In this document: piece by piece, positions 28,901-40,900 of the stretch
Position numbering within the stretch: position 1 is the first letter of the stretch
Layout of the letters: each line of letters starts with the position of its first letter
Source: Lithobates sylvaticus
Lineage: Eukaryota; Chordata; Amphibia; Anura; Ranidae
Direction of reading: 5' to 3'
NCBI GenBank assembly: GCA_028564925.1
Contig: CM053034.1
Location: 92,699,626-92,763,625 of the forward strand
DNA: 64,000 nucleotides
The notes under the pieces: generated by a model
The model's database searches: none
Told to the model about the DNA's origin: nothing
Seen by the model: only the letters and a program-made list of their open reading frames with translations
Made by a program: the position numbers and the translations under genes

Positions 28901-31900
28901 ATAGTTTTTGATGTGGCAGAGTGCTTTCTGGTCCATCATACAGATGTTGTTGGTCTTTTTGTTTTTATTTTTGAATCCAAAGCAGAATGTGTGGATTGTG
29001 AAATGATGTGCCCCTTTTCCTTGTAAGTGCAGTGGGTATAAGCAGAAGAGTATTTCGGATTTATGGACATCTCTGCATGACCGCAGGGTATGGTTATCAT
29101 TTATTATAATATTGCCAGGAAAAAGTTGTCTTTTTGAAACATGAAACTGGAGTTCTTACACAAACAGCGTGATAGAAAACAAGCCATTGTAATATAGTTA
29201 TGCAAGCTGGACCCGGTAATGAAGGGTTCACCCCGATATATCAGAGCTGTACCTTTATGCAAAGGTGCTATTAGACAAAGTTAGACATTATTTTGGTCAA
29301 ATATTACATTTTTAATGGTCCGACATTTTGCGCAGCAAATATACAGCTAACTAAATGTTTGTCTAATGAAAGGTATAAAAAATGAGTTTGTTTATGTACA
29401 AATCTAACAATGAAAAATGTGTACATTTGAATCCAGCCACCTTATTGCCCCTATTGGAGGAGGCTGTAGATGGAGGAGACCACATGTGTTAATTTGATGA
29501 CGTAGGAATCAGCGGCTGTGAGCCCAGTGCAGGACACACTCCCTGAAGACCCAGATATTTAATATTTTGTAGAGTCATTCCCGGTTTATACTGAGTATGC
29601 AGTTTATCACCCAGAAGGATACTGTGTATATAGAGTCATTGGATCCTTTTTTCCCAGCTCAAGAAGCAGAGCTCTATGTTTTAGCAAAGCCTGTGAGCTA
29701 TAAAAAAGAGTATATATTTATATAGATAGTAGAGAATTAGAGAGCTTTTGGTTCCATTTGAAGGGCCAGAAGTTTGTTTTTACTTCGGCAGGTAAACCAA
29801 TCAAGCATGCTAAGTTAATTTGGTTCTTGCTGAGGTGGCCATACTAACATTAAAACTCACACATGGAAGCAGACTGACTAAGGATGCTGCATTTACAGCC
29901 CCGGACACTTGATGGGTCTGTGCAACTCACAGATTCCACCCTAGTTCTGGCCCAGTATAGCTGGGATTAATAATTCAACTTTAAGGACCCCAGAACGAGA
30001 AGAACAAGTGGTCCACAGTGGGCAACTTCTTATGAAACAGGACATTGGAAAAGGTGATCATTTATGTCTGCCAGCCACTCTTTTCCCTCCAGCTTGACAC
30101 ATGGACCGTGTCATCAGTCACAAGCAGTTATGGCTGCCTTAGCAAATGAGCGTGGGATAGAGCCAGGGTTCACCACAGTTGTTTTTATAACATACCACTT
30201 CTTGTTTTACCTGTTACCAAAGGTGTTACCAAAAGCTGAACATCCCTTCCAGACATTACAAAAAGATATATCCAGTTTCCCAAGTCAGGATCTTATGAGT
30301 ATGCATTTTGTCTGCATGGACATGTTTTTTGGATGTCCAGTGGCCAATGCTACTGCAAAGGCCACAGTAAAAAGTGTTATCAGAAGTAGTTTTTAAGTAG
30401 AGTACCAGAATCTACAGAGAGTAACAGAGGAAATAATTTTTATAGGAGAGTCCTTACTAGAAGTTTTGAGGTTTTATTTTTACACTCCCTACTGTCTACA
30501 ATGTAGCGGACAAAGTAGAGTAAGAAACTTTTGCCTGAGTGTTTTCTTATATTTTATCAAGCCCCTAAGGGGATGTTGGACTCTCTCCCTATGGGATTTG
30601 GTTGGGGAGTGTGTTATTCACTTGCTTATATTTTGTCTCAGCAGCTGAAGTCCTCCATTTGGATCTCACAGAGAATGTTGCTGATCTTTTAAGGTTTTTG
30701 ACAAACTCATTTATGTGTTTTTTCTCCCCAATTCCAGATCCTAAAAGTTTGGAAGGATCTAAAACTAAAGCCAGGTGACTTGTGGATTGTTAAGAGACAT
30801 TTATATATATAAGGAAATGTTTGGAGACTCAATACAGAATCTATTTCATGTACAGTTTTGCAAAACTTGAAGGAAAGTCACCTGGATCCACACCAGACAC
30901 TGCAAAAATGACTAAATTAAAGAAATATCTGAGTTTGATTTGTTTCCTTCTTGCGATCACAGTCTAGGGCACTTTATTGATTCAATTACTTTAATTGTAA
31001 GGGATATATATTTGAAAAGTAGTTTAGCCATGTTGAAGTCATATTTGTCTTTTGTACCTCTTCCATTTTATGTAGAATTGTCTGTGTTTACATATGCTGA
31101 TAAGTCAGCATACCAACAATTAAGCTAGAAGGCCATTCTGGCCACAGGAGTGTACAGCCAGTACTCTGTAAATATGTCTCATTAATCATTTGTTTTTCAC
31201 AATGAAAAGTCATTTTGTAATGAAAAAAGCTGCTCAGCTATTATTTTCTCCACAATGGAGTTTTTGCCTCTTTGGCCAGGACTACCTCCACCTAAGCGTG
31301 TGGATGTTCCAGGTTAAAGGTGATAGCAGGTATGGTTAGTGATCAAAATATTTATCAAAAGAGGGGAGACTGTAATGGAAATTTGTAAGTTCTGTATATA
31401 ATTGTATTCCATTTTGTATGTATTGCACACTGCCCTCACTGTGCACACGGCACTAATAATGTTTTCAGTACATGTTTACATTCTTTTGAGTCCTGATTAG
31501 AATAAGCCTGCCTATGATACGCCCCTTGTTACCATAAATGAACAATTGTAATATTAATGTGATACCTACGTAATCATGTGTATAAAACCCCTGAATTGCG
31601 TCATAATAAAGGAGAACGGTTATTGGAAAGATGCTGAGCGTATCTTTTGTGTCTGTTCCCTACTGCAGTAGTTATTATTAATTTGGAACCACTAATCAAT
31701 ATGAGGATAGGAGTTGCCTATCTATAAATTTCCAGGACAACTTCTATTTGAGTACATTAGCAGGCATCTGTCTTCACCAGAAACCAGGGTACCCAACTAT
31801 ACAAATAATTTGTCAGTAAAACTGTTATCCCATTTAGTGAACATAAGTCAATTTTGTGAAGAGCTGGACAGGCATTCAGAGCTCCACTACACAATGGACA

Positions 31901-34900
31901 AAAGGAACACAGAACTTCAGGCAGAGATAAAGTTTGTCCCACATTGGATAATCTTGATGATCACATGTCTGGTACCCACACAGATTGGCTACTGACCTTG
32001 TCTTAGGGACACAAGTCTATAAACTACAGCCTGGCCCCAACGCTAAGAAAAGCTAAGCACTCACACAGAAGACAAAGCATATGTGAAAAAAAATCATGGT
32101 GGTCACATGATCAGGAACCACACATAGATGCTGGGTAGAAACCCAGTTGATGTGGTAAGAACTCTACCTGGAGTGCTCAGCTGCAGGCTAAGTCCAGTTC
32201 TTACCACATCAACTCTGTTTATACCAGCCTAAGGTCATAGAAAAAGGACAGAGAACCACTACTGTATGTGTGGTTCCTGATCATGTGACCACCATGATGC
32301 TCACTCTGCCATGAGAACCTGCCAGGAGCATGATGATAAACAGAACCACAAGATCAGATGCAACTTTTATTTTCTTTTGTATACCTTTTTATTGGTCCTA
32401 ACAAAAAGTGAAAAGGAAATTGCAAATAAAAATGTATCCAACTAATTCCCAAAAACAAAAAAATGTCCCCATATTTATTTTCTTTCACATTTTTCACAGT
32501 AATTGTTATATGAAATACCATAAAGATCATAGATTGAATAATCAGGTCACAAAGCTTACCGCACTGTCCCTGTGTGTTTTTCGCGAAAACATTAGATGGT
32601 ACTTTGACAGAAAAATCCTCTCCATTGAAAGTGACATTAGTATTCAACTCAGGAATTTCCACAATATGATTAATACCAACTTTATAAATTTTTACTCCGT
32701 ATTTCTTATAGGGCACACCAACAACTTCACCATTTATGAAAACCTGCAAAAAAGAGAGACCTTTTAAAATTTTCACCAAATTATAATAAATAGCCCCAGT
32801 GGATTCTGTTGAATTGTACAAAAGGGAGGTGTATCTATTATATGGCCAAAAGTATATGAACACTCCATCTAAATCTTGTAAACTGTTCAGTTTTCTTTGC
32901 AAATACTGCCTATGTTTGTTTCATGATCCAAAAATAAGAAAAGCTGGTTGGAGCAAGGTTGAAACCTGAACAGCTCTGTGAAAACTACAAAGACTTTCAA
33001 TGGGACTGTCTACACTAAGAAACAGCAACAGCAAGGTGGCTATTGTTTATTGTTGTATATATAATACATTATGCAAAAGGGTATGCACACACATCATCGC
33101 CCCCTTCAATCCACTTCTAGTTTAAGGGGCAACACAGAGAGGGAGATTTACTAAAACTGGTGCACATGGAATGCGGTGCAACTGTACATAGAAAAAACTG
33201 AACTTCCAGGTTTTATTGTCAAAGCTTAATTGAACAAGCTGAAGTTAGAAACGGATTGGTTACTAAGCACAGCTGCATGAGATTCTGTGTACACTAGTTT
33301 TAATAAATCCCCCCACCCCCGTAGTATATTTGTACATGATCTTACCTGGACATTGGTATGAGGCAAACTCTTCTTTTTCATTTGGATTTCCTGGGTTTCA
33401 TATCGGATAATAACATTACGACTGCAGGAGACATGATCTTTTGATCCACAGTCAAAGTTATCAACATAAATACCGAAATTATCTGTCTTCTTTTCTATCT
33501 CCTCCACCAAAGCATATGTGCAGTTGCCTTGAAAACTGTAATATGTCCCATCAAAGGTGCTATAATGATCACCCCATCCCGAACAAACACCTGGATAACA
33601 AAATTAATATTTCTCATTAAAGCTGCTTAGCACAACCTAAAGATTACTTATTTTGTTGTCTATGCAATTAGCCAGAATTAAGAAATAAATTTAACTTGTG
33701 CATTTATAACATACAATGCTTAGGGGTCTACTTATCACTGTTTTTAACCAAAATTCACACAACTTTCACCCCTGAGTCACACATTTTCACCTAAAGCCTG
33801 GTACACACTACACGTTATATTTTTGTACAACCCACCGGGTTGAACAAAAAAATGTCAGTTCTGGTTGGAGCCACTGTACTAACCATCCGACATTAGTACA
33901 GCAATCTTCCCCACTGAGCTGTTGTGTTCTGACGCCGCCAAAACACTCCGATCAGCATCCTCTGCCATTGGCTGAGAGCACTAATCCGGAGTAGGCCAGC
34001 TGCTGGTTTTCCAGATCGACATACACTCGGGCTGAATGTCAGACGTTTTTTTTTTAACCGGCCGATGTCTCCCGACATTCGACCTGGGTGTACCCAGCTT
34101 AAGTCAATGCTGTGTGTGAATGTGTGAATATTAGAAGAAAGTTGTGTGAATCTTGTCTTGGTTGTAATAGTTACATAGATCATTAATCTCAAACCCCTCT
34201 TCACCAGATAGATACGAATAGAGTGTCCACAACAATTATCTCAAAAATCCACAATGGTAGCCAAGGGTTGTTATTGTTAATTAAGCACCATGTTATTGTG
34301 AAGAAATGTTCAAAACTCAAAGTTCTTACCCTTTTCCCTCAATGGGCCCAATGCACTAAACTATACCTTTGTTATAGTTATTATCTTCAGCTGAAAATAA
34401 AGATCATTATGGAAAATAAAGCTCATTATAGCATAGTGAACTGAGTCTTATGTGTTGTGGCAGGTGCAAATGTCTTTAATGCTTTATATGAGATATGCAC
34501 ATTGAACTAATGTTTTGACCACCAGGGGATAGGAATGCTAGTTTATATGTATACCATTTCTATACTCAAAGGGAATGGAAAAGTTAGCATTATGTTTTTA
34601 TTTTTAAAGCTAAACCATTTTGTTAGTCCTGGTGACTGTTGTCACCAGACAAAAAGTCATGGGAAGTCCAAGTTTTACAGATGGAACTGGAACAGGAGGT
34701 GAAAAGGATTCTTCCATCGGGGGCACGTGTCTAAAATGAAATTTCTCCTCAATTTCAAAAGATTCCCACATACATCCAATTGTGTCACTGGAACAAGAAG
34801 TGGCAGCAAATCTCTCCAATGGGACAATAACAGAAAAAAAAAGAAGGTTTTAACCCTTCTCTATTTTATTCTATACTTTATAAGACAAAACAAAGGCTTT

Positions 34901-37900
34901 GCCTATAGTTACACTTTAATATGCCAAATAATTAAGCAATCTTTTCAAACTTCAGGCACTTTTTCACACTTACCAGTGAACCATAAATTAAACAAAACTA
35001 TAATTGTTTAAGTTACTTTTTGTATTTATATTTTAAACTGATGTTGCATATCTTATTGTTACAATTTATATAAAATAATTGTTTTACAACTAAACAATGA
35101 ATATAGTTACATCTATAGCAGATTCTGCTTCCCTGATTCTCTTTGATTAAAACATCAAATAGCCCTGCATGAAAAAAAAAATTCTCGTATGATAATGACG
35201 TTTTGTTACTTAGCTGTTTTATAATAAATACAGCGCTAAGGGGCTTTTATTGCTACTAAGTCTATGGGGCTGAAATTGCATAGGAGTTGCACCAAAGTAG
35301 TGCAGGAACCTTTTTTTAAAGTCGCACCGACTTGAGTCAACTGATTGGAATGATCACCAGTACCAGCAGCATAAGTTTTCATCTGGAACAGGTACTGTTT
35401 GGCGTCCCTTGGCACACAGGAACTTGGGAGGTGGTTCACAGTTTATGTGAATGTAAAGTAAATGTAAAGTCACATTGTCTTGAGTCACACTGATTAGAAT
35501 GATTAGAACCATTGCACATACTGTGATTTCACTTGTAATGCGACACTGTGTGGTTAATTTACTAAAACTGGAGAGTGCAAAATCTGCAGGTCTGCATAGA
35601 AACCAATCAGCTTCCAGGTTTTTTGTTAAAGTTTAATTGAACAAGCTGATTGGCTACTATACACAGCTGCGCCATGCTCCCGTTTTAATAAATCACCCCC
35701 ATAGTGTTTCAAGTTGCATCCTAAGTCACACCAGTGTGAACCGGGGCTTAATATGACCAGAAGAGCTTACATTCACACTCCCAGTGCCAGCAGCATAAGT
35801 CTTCATCTGGAACAGGTACTGGTGGGCGTCCGTTGGCACAGGTGATCTTAGGAGGTGGTTCACAGTTGATGTGCGTAATCTCAATTGTGTTGTTTTGTAA
35901 ACAGCGGGCCTTGGTGCAGTTACACAATGACCAGACTTCATCTTCCTGGAGAAATACAGAATTTCAGAGGGTTACATGAGACAGTGTGACTTGCCCCTTA
36001 ACTTAGGTGAAGTTCTCATCTCAGACCCATAATGTAGCTTAGAGATAAATTTACATATATTTACATATAAGAATGCCTTGAATAGATGAGGACCAGGACC
36101 TAAATGGCCAACTTAAGACATTTGGTTACTGACAGATAATCCAATTAAACAGAAAAAGGACAAATAATGTATCCTGAAAGAATAAAATAGATTAAGCCTC
36201 TAAATCAGCAACATTTCTAACTTACATTAATAGGTCATTATATAAATTATAAACTGGTTGTTAGCAAATAAAATAACCAGAGCCAGATGTTCTAACTTAC
36301 GTGGTATGTTCCCATAACAGAATAATCATAAGAAAGAATATACTAACTTTATAATGTCGATCAAGTATGCATCCAGTATTAGGTGTTGTCTTAACTTCAG
36401 TTGTTAAAGTTGTGGTTTTAGTAATGGTGGTTGAGCTTTGTCTTGGAGTAGTTGATGGTGTTGTAGTGGCTGTTGACTGCGTTGAAGGTGGAGTTTGAAT
36501 ACTAGTAAATGATGTTTTTGGACTACTTGTCGTAGGTGTTGTTGAGCAAGGCCAATGCTGCACTTGAGTCTGACATTCTGGATCACAGATGACTTTGTAG
36601 CAAGTGTCATCAGTTACACCGCTGGTTATCTCACCTGCCATTTAAAACAAATATTATTATAATAATAGCAACATCAAGCTTTTTGGATATTACAATAATT
36701 ACATTATGTATTCTAAAATCCATACAATACCATTTTATTTTATATATCAGACCAATATATTTTAGATGCGTGAATGCAGTAACTTTACTTCACTTTCACT
36801 GTACACTTTTATAGTAACTGTTATCTATAAATGTATCTCTATAGAAAACATTTTTTAATTTAATTTTTGATAGATGGAGAAAGTTAGACCCCTCAAATTT
36901 GTATTGCTATTTGTGTCCCAATTGGGAGTTACAAGCTATCTATTTGTACTGATGACACCCGTCACCAAGAAAGTGAGGGGAAATCCACAATTTTAGAGTT
37001 GTCCTCAAAACAAGAGGTAAGGGGGAATCTTTTCATGGGGACCTGTTCCTGGGACAGTAAGTGAAAAGATATTCCTCTAATTATACACAGATGGCAAACA
37101 AAACAACCTTGAAGAGGTTTTATCCCTTTACTACTTTATTCAAAGCTTAAACAAGTCATATTAGCTGAGCTTCCTCTTCTCAACAATACCTTCTGACTCC
37201 GTTAAGCCAGCCATAGATGGATCGAATCTCAGGGAGTTCAGCAAGGACCGACTGAAATTCAATCCACCTATGGGCAGGCTGGTTGTACTGGAGACAATTC
37301 ATAGATTGAATTCAGTAAAACCAGCCTTTTGGATTTTTTGCATGCTATAGCTGCCTGAAGTGATCTTTGTATTCTGCCGATGAGAAAGGCTCCCTGCGCT
37401 CTCCGCCAGCAGAACACAATGACGATATGGGAGGGATTCCCCCATCCACACTGAATGTGTGGATGGGGGAATAAAGACATTTTCTTTCCTTCCACCTGTG
37501 GTGGAAGGGAAGACAATTACATAATGTATGCCCTGCTTTAGTCATTTATCTGAGTCTTCTGGCTGTACAGCTCATAATGATTTACCATTAACATATCTGA
37601 CAACATAGCCAACAATAAATCAATGAAAACTTCTGATCATAAAAACAATGAAAAACCTATAGATGTATCAATCAGAGATTTGTAGAGTTGCAAAGAATAC
37701 CCAATCACATGCAGGAAAAAAAAAAAAAAAAACAGTAGTTTGGCTTGCATGTGATTGGATGATGGAAGTCAGCAGAGCTCCCCTTATTTACTAAATTCTG
37801 GAGCAACTACACTTACAGATTGTACAGTGTATTTGCTTTTAGTAAACCAACCTCTCTGTTTCCATAACTAAATAATTATCACTTTCCTGTTGATTACATT

Positions 37901-40900
37901 ACCTGGTGTATAAGATGTCCCATTGTATACACATACACACATTGTAGAGGAAGTTATAGTGGTGTCCTGAGTATTATGTGTGACAGGAATTGTGGTAATA
38001 GAAGATGTAACTGGTGATGTCTCACTCCTTGTGGTAGATGGTGCCTCGTGTGTCACTGTAGGGCTAGTTCTTGTAACAATTGTGGTGAATGCTGTTAAAA
38101 GAAATAAAAGATAATAAAGGGACTGTCATTTTATTCTTTCAACTTATGAAAAAGAAAAAAGGAAATTATATCATCACAGTCCAAACTATGTCTGGTACCC
38201 TTGATTCATTAATGCATTCAAAGTAAACTGAGGTCAGTGCTAATCCCCAAAGCCTTAACAACTGTTCATGCAAGAGTACCAAGTCAACAGCAGTGGTAAA
38301 TTAAACTATATTATCACATTCTGAATGTGCAATTGTTTTAAAAGTGGGGTCAGAAGAAGAAGCAAAGGACAAGGCATGGCGATGGATTACTTTTTATCTA
38401 TAGCACACCACATCATTTTTTAACTCCTATCTACAGAGTAAAACATTACAACATATGTAATACCTATTAAAATACCTTCTGTTATAGTTGAAGGGGCAGT
38501 ATTCTTTGTAGTAATTTCAGCTGTTGATGCCTTTACTGGAGTAGTAACTTCACCTGTCGAAAATTCCGGAGATGTATGCGTAGTTGCTCCAGATGTAGTA
38601 ATCTGAGTGACAGTTGTAGCAGAGGAATGTGTGGATGCAGTATAATGGGATGCAGTGGGAGTAGAAGCTTCAGTGGATATGAATGGTGTAGATGTGAATG
38701 TGCTTGTAGCAGTACTTTTTGTGGTTGAGGTTGGTATAGATTCAGTAGATATCTGTGGTTCTGTAGTTTTACTTTCAGTGGTGGGACTTGTAGTAGCTGT
38801 AACGCCTGTTGTGATTACTACAGCTGTTGTATGTGTGGAAATTGTTGTAGTTTCCTCATTAGAAGGAGAAGGTGTAGTGGGTGCTGCAGTAGTAGCTGAA
38901 GTTTCTCCAGAGGTTGCTGGGGCAGTTGTGCTGGTAACAGTTCCTTTGGTGGTTGAGGCTGGTGTAGATTCAGTAGGTGTTTGTATTTCTGTTGTTTTAT
39001 GTGTAGCAGTAGAACTTGTGGTAACTGTTACACCTGTTGTTTTGCTTAGTACAGATGTTGTAGGTGTGACAATTGTTGTAGTTTCACCAGTAGTTCTAAT
39101 AGGTTCTGTGTGGGGTGTAGTAGTGCCTGGTGTTTTGCCAGTAGAAGCAGGTGATGTAGCAGTACTAGTAGCAGAGGCTGTTGTAGTTTCTGTGGCTGGG
39201 GTTGGTGTAGATGCAATTGATGTATGAGGTGTTGTAGCACTGCTGGTAGTAGGGGATGCAGTTGTGCTGGGGGCAGTTATCTTGGTGGTTGCGGCTGGTG
39301 TAGATTCAGTAGGTGTTTGTAGTTCTGTTGTTTTATGTGTAGCAGTAGAACTTGTAGTAACTGTTACACCTGTTGTTTTGCTTAGTGCAGATGTTGTAGG
39401 TGTGACAATTGTTGTAATTTCACCAGTAGTTATAATAGGTTCTGTGTGGGGTGTAGTAGTGCCTGGTGTTTTGCCAGTAGAAGCAGGTGATGTAGCAGTA
39501 CTAGTAGCAGATGTTGTTGTAGTTTCTGTGGCTGGGGTTGGTGTAGATGCAATTGATGTATGAGGTGTTGTAGCACTGCTGGTAGTAAGAGATGCAGTTG
39601 TGCTGGGGGAAGCTCCTTTGGTGGTTGAGCCTGGTATAGATTCAGTAGGTGTTGGTATTTCTGTTGTTTTATGTGTAGCAGTAGAACTTGTGGTAACTGT
39701 TACACCTGTTGTTTTGCTTAGTGCAGATGTTGTAGGTGTGACAATTGTTGTAATTTCACCAGTAGTTCTAATAGGTTCTGTGTGTGGTGTAGTAGTACCT
39801 GGTGTTTTGCCAGTAGAAGCAGGTGATGTAGCAGTACTGGTAGCAGAGGTTGTTGTAGTTTCTGTGGCTGGGGTTGGTGTAGATGCAATTGATGTATGAG
39901 GTGTTGTAGCACTGCTGGTAGTAGGGGATGCAGTTGTGCTGGGGGCAGTTATCTTGGTGGTTGAGGCTGGTGTAGATTCAGTAGGTGTTTGTAGTTCTGT
40001 TGTTTTATATGTAGCAGTAGAACTTGTGGTAACTGTTAGACCTGTTGTTTTGCTTAGTGCAGATGTTGTAGGTGTGACAATTGTTGTAATTTCACCAGTA
40101 GTTCTAATAGGTTCTGTGTGGGGTGTAGTAGTGCCTGGTGTTTTGCCAGTAGAAGCAGGTGATGTAGCAGTACTAGTAGCAGAGGTTGCTGTAATTTCTG
40201 TGGCTGGGGTTGGTGTAGATGCAATTGATGTATGAGGTGTTGTAGCACTGCTGGTAGTAAGAGATGCAGTTGTGCTGGGGGTAGCTCCTTTGGTGGTTGA
40301 GCCTGGTATAGATTCAGTAGGTGTTTGTATTTCTGTTGTTTTATGTGTAGCAGTAGAACTTGTGGTAACTGTTACACCTGTTGTTTTGCTTAGTGCAGAT
40401 GTTGTAGGTGTGACAATTGTTGTAATTTCACCAGTAGTTCTAATAGGTTCTGTGTGTGGTGTAGTAGTACCTGGTGTTTTGCCAGTAGAAGCAGGTGATG
40501 TAGCAGTACTGGTAGCAGAGGTTGTTGTAGTTTCTGTGGCTGGGGTTGGTGTAGATGCAATTGATGTATGAGGTGTTGTAGCACTGCTGGTAGTAGGGGA
40601 TGCAGTTGTGCTGGGGGCAGTTATCTTGGTGGTTGAGGCTGGTGTAGATTCAGTAGGTGTTTGTAGTTCTGTTGTTTTATATGTAGCAGTAGAACTTGTG
40701 GTAACTGTTACACCTGTTGTTTTGCTTAGTGCAGATGTTGTAGGTGTGACAATTGTTGTAATTTCACCAGTAGTTCTAATAGGTTCTGTGTGTGGTGTAG
40801 TAGTACCTGGTGTCTTGCCAGTAGAAGCAGGTGATGTAGCAGTACCAGTAGCAGAGGTTGTTGTAGTTTCTGTGGCTGGGGTTGGTGTAGATGCAATTGA

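Larger units (their letters stand above)
26739..31738 (+). mobile_element. LTR element (endogenous-retrovirus-like), young, apparently non-coding
   Basis: A fossil or non-autonomous LTR element. Two LTRs of about 370 bp (about 26739-27113 and 31371-31738) begin TGTAATGGAAATTTG and end CCAGGACA. Each holds a TATA-like GTGTATAAAA and an AATAAA signal. They differ at about two positions, so insertion is recent. A 4-bp ACTT flanks the element on both sides. A primer-binding-like stretch TGGCGAGCCAGCCAGGAG follows the left LTR, and a purine tract (AAAAGAGGGGAGAC) precedes the right one. The roughly 4.2-kb interior has only short frames and no pol or env domain that I recognise. Family placement is therefore open. 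Confidence 0.85.
35236..35750. mobile_element. composite MITE carrying a muc2 exon fragment and a second MITE
   Basis: The right end CACACCAGTGTGAACCGGGGCTTA (35727-35750, quoted in part) and the left CTAAGGGGCTTTTATTG bound a GTCGCAC-type frog MITE. It holds two foreign pieces: a copy of the 3' half of the neighbouring muc2 exon (about 35354-35452), and a GGGAGATTTACTAAAACTGG-family MITE (35552-35700). Near-direct repeats of ATCATTCTAATCAG and TGACTCAAG flank the exon piece. The right edge is 20 bp from the muc2 donor at 35770. Confidence 0.65.

Noticed and set aside
30064-30396. 110-codon plus frame inside the LTR element as a possible gene
   Set aside because: No recognisable domain, no conserved motif, and it lies in the non-coding interior of a mobile element.
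33893-34204. 103-codon minus frame as a gene
   Set aside because: It is mostly the interior of the MITE at 33791-34102.
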